A stretch of 64,000 nucleotides of DNA from contig JAZGTH010000001.1 of the NCBI GenBank assembly GCA_036877525.1, forward strand, positions 13,536,001 to 13,600,000. The letters run 5' to 3'. The notes beneath the pieces were generated by a model. The model had not been told where the DNA came from. It was given only the letters and a program-made list of their open reading frames with translations, and made no database searches. A program made the position numbers and the translations under genes. The DNA is from Chromobotia macracanthus. Its lineage: Eukaryota > Chordata > Actinopteri > Cypriniformes > Botiidae. Below are positions 1 to 12,800 of this stretch, in pieces (positions within the stretch are counted from its first letter, which is position 1; each line of letters opens with the position of its first letter).

Positions 1-838
1 CCTACCCCACAGGTTTATCTAGTAAGTAAATGCTATGGTAATCAATGCCCTGGCCTGCCTCCTTGGCGACCGTAACCTCCAAGACATCACTAAAGAGACC
101 TAAGAGAGTTAAACTAATTGGTTGCTTCTTCATCAAAACAAATTGTGTCAGTCTCCAAATCCCATTTCACCCACACAATGTAGATGGCAAGGACGGCGCT
201 TAGTCATGCTAATCAAAATGGCTGATCCTTTGTCACTTACACCTGAGTGTACACCTGACTGACCTCTCACCTGTACGGTAGATAAGATTAGATAACTCTC
301 TTACTACTAGCACCAGGCTAACAGAGAAATATTAAGACAGAGAAATAACAGAGAAATATATTTGCCCATATGAGCAAAATTACAGTGTATGGGCTGTTTG
401 TCTTTAATTGTTGCATTTTTATACAAATAATCTCTCTTAGTTATTTTCATGTTAAACTACACAGTACACACTTGTATAACATTTTACATAACATTAAAAA
501 TTAATAGCAGAATAAAGTTGATTTTAATTTCCTCAAATGCTTTGTAGATAAAATATATTCTGTTTTGGGGCCCTTTTGTTTTGAACTGATCAAACAGGTT
601 TGACATATTACGGAAGTTAAGGTAACATGCTGGGCACTCATACTCGTTCTCTATGTTTCAAGAAACTTGAAAACTCACAAAAGAAACAAATGATTTCGTA
701 CTAAAATTCACAAATATATACTTAGAAATGAAAAATATAATAAAAACAAAAACATAATGTTTATGGTTTCGTATGTAATTATCTAACTTTCTCAACTAAT
801 TTACTGTTTAAAGCGGCATTTCATTTATTTCCTTACCT

Positions 839-913
<75 letters not shown>

Positions 914-951
914 GTCAAATTTTTAAAATTAAAAAATACCTAGTTACCCTA
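1..951. other. AT-rich intergenic DNA, no gene seen
   Basis: No supported coding exon is visible here. The stretch is AT-rich and ends in a long TA dinucleotide tract. It lies upstream of the eno1 gene, beyond the candidate minus-strand exon at 955-1105. Confidence 0.5.
839..914. repeat. TA dinucleotide microsatellite
   Basis: About 75 bases of almost pure alternating TA with a few interruptions (TACATA, TGTATA). Its length is probably polymorphic. Confidence 0.95.
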
Positions 952-1105
952 TCAATTCCTGTTGCAGTCATTCAGTATGGAGTTATGGACAAGAGATGCC
1001 ATTGTGTCGTAGCGTCGCTTTAGCTGAAGAAGATCACTTCCTGTTCTTTCCAGCTGTAGGATTGCTTCTTTAATGTTTGAGTCTGTAGGACGTTGATGAA
1101 GATGC
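952..1105 (-). CDS. Possible terminal exon of an unidentified gene
   Basis: On the minus strand a consensus acceptor (CTACAG) near 1106 opens into about 50 codons ending in a TGA at 952-954. The translation looks protein-like and coiled-coil-prone, with LQLERTGSDLLQLKRRYD in the middle. I do not recognise the family, and I found no convincing upstream exons between here and eno1. It could be the last exon of a gene divergent from eno1, a decayed exon, or chance. Confidence 0.25.
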
Positions 1106-2374
1106 AGGTAAAGAAACGGACGATAGGAATGGATTCTCAAACACAACATGAAACACAAGCTCCTGAAGCTCCTGAAGCGAAGAAACTGTTCCTACAAAAC
1201 ATCTAGGTTTTCAGGTAGACCTTGGAGCCCTGCCCAGGTGTCATTTTTACGCTCTGACCAATCCTTGCTCTTCTTCTATGAGCAGGTGTGTCTTCTGCCC
1301 TGTGATTGGTTAGTTTTGTGTTGCAGGGCCTCTGGGTTTCTGAGTAAACACAGACAAGGTTTTAACCTTCAAGAAGACCACGCCCAATACTAAGTGTCTC
1401 TTGTTCTGGGTCAGGCTTTGGGGCTCTAGACAAGAATAAGCTTTCTTTTCTTTTGTTTCTTTTTCTGACAATGCTCATTATAAAATAGTATTCAAAATAA
1501 AGTACTGTGAATCAGTAATTTAAGAATCGTATACAACAATTGTGCTATAATTGTATGCTGTGTTTACACTAATAACACAGTCAGTTGAGGCAATAAATAG
1601 ATATAATATGATAACAGCAGAAATGAAACTAAAGGAGCAACTGACGTCTTGTTTACTTTGCCCTTTTTATGTTTATTTACATTTTTAACCGTATAACGAA
1701 TAAATCTATATGCAAATAGCAAAGGAAAAAATGATCTCTTTTTCACACATCTATAATTAGAAATTAAGAAAAGTAAACATGATTCCTTGATAATGATTAT
1801 ACAAAGAATGTTAAACCTACAAACTGCTCAGTCAAAATATGAATATGAATCACATTGTTCTTTTTATAAGTTCACTCAATTTGACTACTAAATTCACACT
1901 GGCTTAGATGTTTAACTGGTAATGTAAGATTGGGTTCTAGTTTTGTAACTTTATAGTCTACAAGACAAAAATAATGATTCATGGAATTGCAGACATCAGG
2001 AGAAAATGAGAACCTAACATTGGGGGTTCGGCCTGTTTTTAAATGTGTCCACTTTTAATGCATAAACATTGAACTTAAAAGGTATACATTTCTGTATATG
2101 GAAAAAAGCCCTCTTTATCAGTAGATAGCATGCCACTTATGAAACTATAGACTCACTCCTTGTATCTTCACAAATGCAGTAAATTCTGCTTCAGTGTTGC
2201 ATTTAGAGCAATTTTTAAGGTTTCATTGGTACCATGAAGTGCTTGTGTGTAAGGTCTGTTGAGGACAGATCTGCTATGCTGGTCATCAGGGATCAGTACC
2301 ATCAGTTGCATGGGCTGTTTGGAAAAGGTATAACCGATGTCAGCATAACAAGGTAAAGCATAGTTCACTAAAAT

Positions 2375-2512
2375 CTACATATTCCTTTGTAGCTCAATAG
2401 GTATAGCATTGCATTAGCAGCGCAGAGGTAAAATGTTTAGCTTAAACCGTATGTTAGCACCATATGTTGCTTTGGATAGAAGCGTCTGCTGAAATACATG
2501 TAAAAATGCCTA
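2375..2512 (+). mobile_element. tRNA-derived SINE fragment
   Basis: The head resembles a tRNA gene (GTAGCTCAATAGGTATAGCA, A-box-like). The tail carries the typical fish SINE end TTGGATAGAAGCGTCTGCTG. It looks like an old, diverged copy. The tail motif recurs at 52605-52665. Confidence 0.65.
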
Positions 2513-3249
2513 AACTGTAATGTGCGTATAAATGTTGGTTGCTATTTACTCTTTAAAATGTTCCAATCAGTTTGTTTTTCATTCACATAATACATGTATA
2601 CATATTAGTTGTAAAGTGTGAATATTATATGTAAAGTGCTTGTGCAGTTGATAAAGAAATGCAGATTTATTGCTTTAAAAATCATTTGACTATTAATGAA
2701 TCACAATTTAGAATATGGACAAAGCATTAGACAAAGGATCTCTATGAGGAGAACTCTATGAGTTCTTGCGGGGCACAGGGACAGCAGAGTTACCCCGGCA
2801 ACAGGTCACTGCTTCGCTATATCCACAATCTGTGTGGATTACTAATGAGATCCCTGAGGTCTGATTTGTGAGGCAAAAGGATGGAAGAACACGGGGATCA
2901 TCTGGCTGTCAAGGAGGCCTCCTGAGAAACCATGTACCTGAGAGAAGCAACCAAAACATCAACCATTTCTACGAAACAAACTGTGCACAAGGGACAACCG
3001 ACACACCTACATGTGAGACTCATCTGAACTAACTTGGACGGACTGGCGATTCTAGGAAGAGTTTGTTGAGACAGAGGAAGAGTACGTGTGTGGGAGGGAA
3101 GGTGGAAAGAGAGAAAGATTAAAAGAGAAAGAGGAATATAAAGAGAGAATGGAGGAGGGAGGGGTGAGGTCAGTGACCTGAGGCATTATTGGCCCAAGGG
3201 AATGAGTTGCCAGGATTCTCCAACACACAAACACTCCATTGTGTCATGT

Positions 3250-4100
3250 CTTGTTGCATCATTTTCCCCCATAGACAATAATATGGTGGATGCTTGAGAT
3301 TTTAAATATGAAATATTATTTCTGTTGCTTTTGTGGGTCTTTGTGTGTGCCAGGATAAACAAATCTTAAAACCACGAATTTTCTGCGAATATGACGGTAC
3401 TTCTATAAGCCTATAAAGTTTTGAAATATTTTAAAATACGTAAATCATGGCAGATCGCAGTTGATTGAGAAACACTTGTATGTTGCATGATGGAGAGGAA
3501 AGTACTTCCTCCATTTTAGCATTTCCCCAAATGATCCAAACGTCGTTACGTCATCGCTGTTTTTAGTGACACAAAGCGTTTTCCTCAAGGGAGCGCATGA
3601 CGGCTCAAGAAGTCCAGTTCTCCATTGGGTTACATTTAAATCTCATATTTTGTACCGTAATGATTATACACAAAGTATAATCATTTAATATAATCTTAAC
3701 TATGTTATTTTCTGAGAATGCTAACTGACATACAAACGTAAATCAGCACAAGCTGTTTTTAAAGCATTTAAACGTTCTTATCATATTATCATAAACGACT
3801 GTGATTGGTCAATCACCAATAGCGTTGACAAAAGTAACAGGTATCACGTGTTAACACACTCCGCTTTAGCGGCGACCTAGACAACAATTTTCACCTGGGT
3901 AATAGCACCGTCAAACTTTAATAGCAATTTAAATGTATTTAGATGAAGTTAAGAGTTGAAAAGGATAATTATTTAGCATAATCTGACCAAAGAGGGACAT
4001 ATCCGGGCCACAGGGCCTTGCCTATTTTATGAATGAGTTTCGAGGTAATTGCCATTCTAGTAGGTTTATTTCTACGGTCTCAGCAGGCGGATTAATTCAC
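3250..4100. other. eno1 upstream region, no gene seen
   Basis: No coding exon is visible. A CACGTG E-box lies at 3845-3850 and another at 4506-4511 beyond this stretch. These match the core recognised by USF, MYC and HIF-type factors, which regulate enolase-1 in other vertebrates. Whether they act here is inference. Confidence 0.35.
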
Positions 4101-4139
4101 GGTGAGCACGTACAGACCGGTGAGCGTGAACTTGAATGA

Positions 4140-4211
4140 GAGCTTGAATTAAGCACTTGTTTTATTCAAGCAGATTTCTTCATCTCGCCCTTAAGTTAAA
4201 CCGTTTTGCTG
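4140..4211 (+). promoter_or_regulatory. Candidate eno1 non-coding first exon and promoter area
   Basis: Enolase genes have an untranslated first exon. A strong donor (GAG|GTAAGAA) closes a candidate exon at about 4212, roughly 1 kb before the coding exon 2 acceptor at 5211. The true transcription start cannot be read from sequence alone. Confidence 0.3.
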
Positions 4212-4397
4212 AGGTAAGAAACAGCGTGTTGTGAACTTAAAGCTGTAATAATAACCAAATTGTACTTAACATTGCGCATATTTTGCATATGAAATGAGCC
4301 TTGGTGGTTAGGGAATCTTGCCATTTAGATTCGGTTATGCATTTTGGCAATTGTAATATATTCATTTGGAAACAGAAGACATTAAGTCTTGATGGTC

Positions 4398-4435
4398 TAT
4401 ATATATATATATATATATATATAAATGCATATAAA

Positions 4436-4469
<34 letters not shown>
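4398..4469. repeat. TA microsatellite with ATAAATGC interruption
   Basis: Two TA runs are separated by two copies of ATATAAATGC. If the exon-1 model is right, the tract sits in the first intron of eno1. Confidence 0.9.
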
Positions 4470-4470
<1 letters not shown>

Positions 4471-5214
4471 GTTTTGAGCAGGAGTATTAAATCGCCGTGA
4501 TTACGCACGTGACTGTGAGGATGCGCAGTCGGTGACGAGTCGTGCTTTCCATCACAGCTGTAATAAGATTCAATATTTGTACAACAAATATTTACAAAAC
4601 ATGTACGTGTGTATATCTCGTGTGTATATATATTTACAAATATAAACACACGAGAACGACATCCGATTCCTGGAAGACAGGACCCAGGAAATGAACGTTG
4701 GTGAGATCTGAGGCCATTCGCGCACTCATAATACAAGACGAATAATATTGTGGATAATTTTTTGTATGCATGTGAAAAACTTTGAGACCAGTCGAACAGG
4801 ATTATTGTCTGGTCTTAATGACCAGCGAGCGACAGCTGCCAATCCTATTAGACCTGAGCTTCTCATGTCTGAAGGCACAGCACATCCTTAAACACAATGT
4901 GAGGCGTGTTTAACGCTGTTAATGATATATTTGGTTTAAAGACGTGAATTTACGGTGGTGATGTGCATTTAATGACGTTTTCCTTCGATGACAAAAATTG
5001 GGCTGATAATTCAGATACATAGGCTACTGTTTTGGCGAAGTTAATAAGGGTGTATGGCAGTCTGTTCTTTGTGGGTCAATAGCATTACTGTAAGACGTGT
5101 GGTGACAGCAGTTTGTGTCAGTCAGGTGTCCTTTAAGTCTTTTGTTTAGGTGTCTTTGTATTTCAGCAGGACTTGATGCCTTTAATTTTATATCTTTCTT
5201 TTAATTTTCAGAGC

Positions 5215-8200
5215 ATGTCTATTCTGAAGATACATGCCCGTGAGATTCTTGATTCTAGAGGTAACCCCACAGTGGAGGTGGACCTCTACACAGAGAAAGG
5301 TGATATTTTTTTTTTTCCCCCTCGACTTTTCTTTTCAAACCGAACACTAAAGAATACACTCAAAACTGAAGACGGTTTCATGACATTAAATTGAGGTTGT
5401 ACAGGGCATAAACATTCACACCTACCACTGCTGGTTTTTCAACAGGTCTGTTTCGAGCTGCAGTTCCTAGTGGAGCCTCTACTGGAATCTATGAGGCTTT
5501 AGAGCTTAGAGACAATGATAAGTCACGTTTCCTGGGCAAAGGTACATTTTCACACATTTTCACTACTCAGAAATGAGATGAGATGTTTTATCTGGTCTTA
5601 CAGAGCTACATAGTTAAAATATATTTTTTTAAGCTGAACGATGGACTTTCTCTCCTCAGATCTGTTTGTCCCTATAACTTTGGAAAGGAGGACTTATTAA
5701 GTGTACTGATTAATTACTGGTTCAGACTTGTGTAAACAGGTACTTAGTGGGCAAGTGGAAGTGGGCAACTCTCTCTCCCCTCCATAGGGCTTGGTGGATC
5801 TTAATTTGCATGTTCAAGCCAGTGCCAACAGTGTTTGTTGAGCATGAAAATGATGATGCATTGATCTTTGATGTGGTATATTAATATCATTTAATGCACT
5901 GTGTTGGGATGCATGGAGTATGAATTGAATGTTTCTGGCTAATGCTTGAATGACATTACGAATTCTAAAAATAAATGAACAAATATGTGATCTGAGGATT
6001 TGTGGCATTCACCTGAACATCCGCTGTATTTTTCCTGCACAATTCAGGTGTTTCAAAAGCTGTTGAGCATGTGAATCAAACTATTGCACCTGCACTGATC
6101 AGCCAGGTAAGAGTATTTTAGAATGATCTGCTGGAACAAAAGGATGAATCGGAGTACTGATTGGAAGTATGGATGGTTAGAAATGATTTTTTTCTGTCTT
6201 TCTCTCCACCCATAGGGAATTACTGTAGTTGAGCAGGAGAAGATTGACCAGTTCATGTTGGAATTGGATGGAACTGAAAACAAGTGTAATTGAAATTATT
6301 TATATGTTTACACATTTAACAGTAGGAAAGGGGGTTGTGCTTTGTTAAAACGATTTTTCTTAACGGTTCTTCTTTGGTTTGATAAACTTTGTTTTAAAGC
6401 ATTGTCCTAAAAAGGCAAATGCAACTGAAAATGAGAGAGAGGATTGTAGAATCTCAGTGTATGTGCCACTACCATCTACTTCAGATAGCAGACACAATGT
6501 AGTGTCTTAGTGTGTTATAGTCAATTTATGCTTTTGCCCTTTAAACATCAGCTAAATTTGGTGCCAATGCCATCCTGGGTGTGTCCCTGGCTGTGTGTAA
6601 GGCGGGAGCTGCAGAGAAAGGTGTTCCTCTTTATCGTCACATTGCTGACCTTGCTGGAAACCCAGAGGTCATCTTGCCTGTCCCGGTGAGCAATAGAACT
6701 CACTTTTGATTGGAATGTACAATAAGAGTGCATGCTACCATTCTTACGAAAGTTCTTTGTCCACATAAGATTAAAAGGTTTTATACTTGCATTAATTTTT
6801 TTTTATCTCTTCCCTTTAAGGCCTTTAATGTAATCAATGGTGGATCACATGCAGGTAATAAGTTGGCCATGCAGGAGTTTATGATACTGCCAGTTGGGGC
6901 CAGTAGCTTTAAGGAGGCCATGCGGATTGGCGCAGAGGTGTACCACAATCTGAAGAATGTTATCAAGGAGAAGTACGGCAAAGATGCCACCAATGTTGGT
7001 GATGAGGGAGGATTTGCGCCCAACATCCTGGAAAATAAAGAAGGTATTGTAACCACAAAAATCGCAATGAGTTCATAGAACTGTGATGTCTACACTTTAA
7101 ATGGTCATTAGAACTTGTCCTGGATTTTTGTGACAGCCCTAGAACTGCTGAAGAATGCCATCAGTAAAGCTGGATACACAGACGAGATCGTGATTGGGAT
7201 GGATGTGGCCGCGTCTGAGTTCTACCGTGATGGGAAGTATGACTTGGACTTTAAGTCTCCTGATGATCCCAGTAGATATATAAGCCCGGATGAGCTTGCT
7301 GACCTCTACAAAAGCTTCATTCAGGACTATCCAGGTATTCCTCTGTCATTTTCTCCCTTCATTAATGTTTACTAAGGAGAAGAGACATAAGTCATTCCTA
7401 AATGTAGGAGCATAAACGGATAAATTTTTTTGTTCTATCACTACTCTAGTGATTTCTGTTGAGGACCCCTTTGATCAGGACGATTGGGAGGCCTGGACCA
7501 ATTTCACCAACAGCACAAACATCCAGGTGGTGGGAGATGATCTCACTGTCACCAACCCTAAACGCATCACTACAGCAGTGGAGAACAAGGCCTGCAACTG
7601 CCTGTTGCTCAAAGTCAACCAGATCGGTAGTGTTACTGAATCACTGCAGGCGTGAGTTCAGAATCCTTATCACAAATGTATATGTGCTGTGATGGGTAGG
7701 CCCACATGGAATCTGTCCACACAGAAATTTCATAATAGGTTTGCAGTATTTGATGCCCATAACTTACAAATCGAATTAAATTTGTTAACCATGTTAAGAA
7801 AGTAACTCTGCAAGTACCCAATGCAGTTTTATGTTTCAAACAGAGATAGACAGGCAAGTCTATTTTATATTCTTTTCATTCTAAATTGGCACAGAAAATA
7901 GTGTTGTTTCTTGGGCCTACACTAGTACTGGGTGCCATAGTTGTGTTATGGCATAGCAAGATTATTTAAAGAGTGCTCATTTAGAAAATGTAAAATAGTT
8001 TTTATCTTTGTGAACAATATTTAAAATGCCTCCCCACAGCTGTAAGATGGCACAGTCCAGTGGCTGGGGTGTGATGGTAAGCCATCGGTCTGGGGAAACT
8101 GAGGACACATTCATTGCTGACCTAGTTGTGGGTCTTTGCACTGGACAGGTACAATTTTCTGATCTTTAATGTGATGTTCATTTCAATTTGTGTAACTTGT

Positions 8201-8546
8201 GCATTTCATTGTACGTTTACCTACATTTACGTTCAGACTATTTTGTTTTCCATTAATTAAGATTAAAACAGGAGCCCCTTGTCGTTCTGAACGCTTGGCA
8301 AAATACAACCAGATCCTCAGGTAAGATTGCATTATTTTGATCAGAACGCAGATGTATTGATCACGTCATTGGATTGTAAACATACAGACGTAAATAAGCA
8401 TACAGGATCATTTCTAAACACCTGTTCTTCATAAATGTGTGAGCACAATCGTTAATGATTGTGCTGTCTCGATTCACAGAATTGAAGAGGAACTGGGGGA
8501 TAAGGCTCGCTTTGCCGGGAAAAACTTCAGAAATCCACTGAATTAA
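5215..8546 (+). CDS. eno1: Alpha-type enolase (2-phosphoglycerate dehydratase)
   Basis: Cytosolic glycolytic enzyme that converts 2-phosphoglycerate to phosphoenolpyruvate as a magnesium-dependent dimer. Coding exons: 5215-5299, 5446-5541, 6048-6106, 6216-6285, 6552-6685, 6821-7043, 7137-7334, 7450-7651, 8040-8148, 8262-8320 and 8480-8546. They sum to 1302 nt (433 aa), the normal family length, with GT-AG introns throughout. It begins MSILKIHAREILDSRGNP. The catalytic and metal regions are intact: SGASTG loop, GDEGGFAPN, the EDPFDQDDW metal site, VGDDL, LLLKVNQIGS and SHRSGETED. The acceptor at 5211 lies just 4 bases before the start codon, so an upstream untranslated exon is expected. Assignment to eno1 rather than eno3 rests on residue pattern and on rere lying directly downstream, as ENO1 and RERE do in human. 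The a/b paralogue cannot be decided. Confidence 0.93.
7775..7860. mobile_element. Fragment of a short interspersed repeat
   Basis: This segment of an eno1 intron (GTTAAGAAAGTAACTC, then TTTTATGTTTCAAACAGAG) also occurs in the repeats at 40520-40790 and 54775-54940. It is a partial copy of that element. Confidence 0.5.
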
Positions 8547-8848
8547 AACTATAAGTACAGTCTTATTCAGAGTTAGTATCACTAACTATTCTACAGTAAA
8601 TCTACTAATAGTTCAGTTAGACCTGGCAGTGTCGACAGAAGTCAGTGTGTCATGACAAAAGATCTTCATTTTTGGGATGTTACTTGGAGAATGCAGAACA
8701 GCAAAGTTACAGAAACAATATCTACGTTTACATGTGCTTGACTGCCGATGAGGTCCGTGCAATTTAAAGATTGATCAAACAGTGTTTTCCAGTAAATGCA
8801 GTATAGCAGATTTCTGTGGTCTGTGCTTGTGAGAGTGGATACTGTTAT

Positions 8849-8854
8849 AATAAA
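8849..8854 (+). terminator. eno1 polyadenylation signal
   Basis: A canonical AATAAA lies about 300 bases past the eno1 stop codon, a plausible 3' UTR length. It is followed by a GT-rich stretch (GTGAGTGACTTTC). Confidence 0.6.
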
Positions 8855-9079
8855 CATGTTACCGCAACAAGTGAGTGACTTTCATTGTTGCATTATACTC
8901 CACATTGTCTATTTCTGAATTTTGGAAGGTTTGAATATGTTTCAAAAGAAAACCAGCCATGAAAGAGTATTTTCACCCAAAGTACTCAGGGAAGGTAATA
9001 TAAGAGTGTTATTTGGAAATAAGCATTTTAAATAAATCATAAATCAAACATTTGTTATAGATTTAGCAGTTCTCTTTCA

Positions 9080-9830
9080 GACATCAGAGCGGCTCAGAGA
9101 CATGAAGCAGAAGTGACAGGGCTGCAGTTTCAGCGCAGCCTAAATCCACCGAGCCGCGATAAATCCGCCGTCTCAACAATGTCGCCGCTTTAAATCTACA
9201 CGCACTGTATTTATATCCTCCAGCCCGCACGCCGGACGGAGAGGCACGATTCTCGTTTCTCGTGATGCCTCACTAAACACGCAAAGCAATGCCATCGAGT
9301 GTGGGCTAGCTCAATTTATCGAGGCGTCCATATTCCCGTGTGAATACTGACACGGGAGGCTGGCCAAAGCCGTTTCCCTGAAGCTGATCTCCACAGACAG
9401 CGGACGCGGAGATGATCCCATTAGCGTCGGCTGCGGCGGCACATGCTCAGTTACGCTTGTTGAAGGGATCTCGGTAGGCTGTGCGTGAACACTGAGGTCA
9501 TCGCCTGCGCCGAGGAAAAAATACTCAGCGCAGCCTCCATTTTGAGTAGTATGAAATAGAGGAAAGCGTAGTTTTGAGCCGCCGCAGGACGAAACAAACT
9601 GTAAACACTCGCCAAACAGCCTCTGCCATGGACGACTTGTTCAGTCCGCGAAGGTTTGTTGTTTCTCTCTGTATCGCATTTCGGCGTTTGCGCGCCGCGG
9701 CGCTTTTTCCGTCGCCGCAAACACTTTTGCGTGGTAGCGCAAATCGAGATGATTTTGAACTTGACAGCTCGTCTTGCTCGGCTACACACGCAAAGGCCAG
9801 CTAGGAGACTGACGGGATAAAATGGGACAG
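9080..9830 (+). promoter_or_regulatory. CpG-rich promoter of rere
   Basis: CpG density rises sharply over an AT-rich background, with many CGCC, GCCG and GCGC steps. The short first coding exon of rere (9628-9653) lies inside it, so it is most likely the CpG-island promoter of that gene. Open frames on both strands here (for example minus 9451-9867) are best explained by high GC. Confidence 0.65.
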
Positions 9831-12800
9831 CGGTACCGATGCTCTTGCTGTTAAATATGTAATGCACGTTGAACGCGTTGCGGCTTCGATGCGTTTTGCG
9901 TTCGGTCGTGTTTGCAAATATTTGTAGAGGAAAACCATTTTCGCTGTTTTAGCGTAACAACATTTCCTTGTGCTTAAAATGGCCAGACGATGACCTGGAT
10001 ATGTGCATATCGGGCACCAAATGATACATGCCGGTCAGATTTGCACTGTAATTTATTGTGCACATTGCTTTAGATTGATTTATGCGTAAATATATGAACT
10101 GCACGTCCAAGCCCCCGTTTATATAACCTTTGGAGGGAACGGAGTAGCCGGGCGTTGATTGGCTGGATCCGCTAGCTGGGCGGGTTTTGGACTGTTCATC
10201 GCGACTGCTGATTGGCGAATCACATTTTATGATTAACATTGAAAGGAGGCGATTTAAAAGGGTGGAAAACAGCGACATGAAACTGCTCTCGTGACAGGGG
10301 CCGGAAGTTTTCCAACTTAAGGTGCTATTAAAATATTGTGTTTGTGCAAATGGTGGGTGTAATTTTGAATAGTTTTGAAATGATCAGTCTTTGCTTTAGA
10401 GTTGGAATGCATTTAAATGCATTGATTGACATTGCATTTGTAATTTGGTATGTTTCAACATTGATTGACATATTGCATTTGTAATTTGGTATGTTTCAAC
10501 ATTGATTGACATATTGCATTTGTAATTTGGTATGTTTCAACATTGATTGACATATTGCATTTGTAATTTGGTATGTTTCAACTAATACATCATGTTTTGG
10601 TTTTCAGGCAGCTGAACAGCACACAAGGAGAGATTCGGGTTGGACCAAGTCACCAGGTTGGTAAAATTATGTTATAAAGTGTTTCCAAAAAGTCCATGTT
10701 TGCAGATACCCCAGCTAACAATTTTTAGGTTGTAAGAATGTTTCCGTAATGTTTCCTTTAAGTAACAATAATATAAAAAATGTTACTTTGGAAGTTCTAG
10801 GAACTTTCATGCTCACAATTCTGAGCATGTTTCCTGTTATCTAGGACATGACATGCAGCAAAAATGATGCATATTTTTAAATGACATCACCTTTGCTTTT
10901 CGTAATTTTGCTTTTTTTGTATTTTTACTGTAATGTTGACACAGCTGTTAGATAAATATCATGCTCAAATGTGTGCAGGCCAAACTACCTGAATTACAGC
11001 CCCCACCTGCTCTGGGAACAGAGTCTGTCACTGAAAATGAGGAGCTGGTGTGGGCACCTGGTGTCAATGACTGCGACCTCCTTATGTACCTTCGGGCCGC
11101 CAGGTAATGTCTGCTCAGCTGGATGTCACTTCCTGTTCACTTTACACATTTATCTTCATAATGGCATCAGGCTGTGTCTGAAAAAGGAGGTGTCTGTTGA
11201 TGGTACATTATTCAACATAACCTTGCGTTTTTGCTGAATAAACAGGAGCATGGCAGCTTTTGCAGGGATGTGTGATGGAGGTTCAACAGAGGATGGCTGT
11301 CTCGCAGCTTCAAGAGATGATACCACGTTGAATGCTTTAAATACGGTCAGTGGCTTTGATGTGGTTATCAGTACATTTACATTTACAGCACATTTATGCA
11401 TTGGGCATAAGCTGTTATAATTTACAGTGCATTCAAGGTGTACATTATATTAGTACCCATGGGTATCAAACACAGGACCAGGACCTTGGTGTTGCTGTTG
11501 CCTTGCTCTGCCAGTTGAGCTACAGGAATCCCAGCTAACAGGGAAAACTCTCTGAACATTTGCTCAAAACATGTTAGTGCAGTATGCAGTAATTTAATGG
11601 TATATATCATATATTAAAAACATTATTTTTTAAATTAGTGGAAAGTTTTTAAAATATTGTTTGAATAATGTTCTTATAACCAAGCATTAATGTTAATACA
11701 ATGTCAAAAAAACTGGATGTTTTGAACATTCTAGAACTTTTTTAACTAGAAATATTTTTAACTGCTTTGTTAAATGTTAGGGAAATGCAACCTAAAATTG
11801 TTAGCTGGGATACTGAGAAATATGATAAGTATTGTTGTAAAACAGTAAGTGACAACATGCTGAACTGTGAATTTAAAAGTGATTGAAAGCTTCTTACATC
11901 AAAAATAGTTTGTGTTTGAATAAAATTGCTTATATACTATCCATCTTGTGGATTAAAAGTTTAGTTTCTCCAGAGAACCGCATAGAAATGAAGTATAAAC
12001 TATTGTGTTATTGTCTCATCAGTTTCACTGTGTTCACAGGCATGATGTTATCTAGAGGATTGTGTAATTGTTTTTTTTGTTCTGTGAACAGCTCCATGAA
12101 AGTCAATATGATGCAGCTAAAGCTCTGCAATGTCTGGTGAAGAAACCAGTTCCAAAACTGATTGAGAAATGCTGGTCAGAAGATGAAGTGGTGAGAAAGT
12201 CATTCTCATTTTCTTTCTGATGCTGCTAAGAATTAAAAAAATGTCCATTCTAGTGCATAATGCTTATTATATAGCATGACAGCTCTCACAGATCAATATC
12301 ACAGCTGTAGAGTTCTAATTTATAATACTGAATACTGTGTAGTGTATAAACAGTAGTGTACTGTACAATATAGTGTATACTGTACTTTTCTAAAAGTTTA
12401 TAGTTAAGCATAATCTAAGTGAATATTTCATAAGTTGTTCTCATTCCATAAACCTACTGTATGTTCAATTATAGAAACGGTTTATCAAAGGCCTAAGACA
12501 GTATGGCAAAAACTTCTTTAAAATCCGCAAGGAGCTCCTGCCTAGTAAGAAAACGGTAGGAAAATCTGGCATTTCAAATTTAATATCAAATATGTATCAG
12601 TTTATGTTAGCTTTTTTATGTTAAGACTTTATAAAAGTATTTCTAATTTCAGGGTGAGCTGATTACGTTCTACTACTATTGGAAGAAAACTCCTGAAGCT
12701 GTTGGGTCGCGACCTCATCGGCAGCAAAAAAGGCAGCCGGCGTCTCGAAAAGTGAAAACACGCAATGCAACAGCTGCAGCTAACGCAACATCGCGCACCT

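Noticed and set aside
9574..9627. Upstream in-frame extension of the first rere exon
   Set aside because: The frame is open but begins with TTG; the first ATG, in a strong Kozak context, is at 9628.
9451..9867. 138-codon minus-strand open frame in the CpG-rich region
   Set aside because: It lies over the rere promoter and first exon, where high GC removes stop codons by chance. The translation has no recognisable domain.
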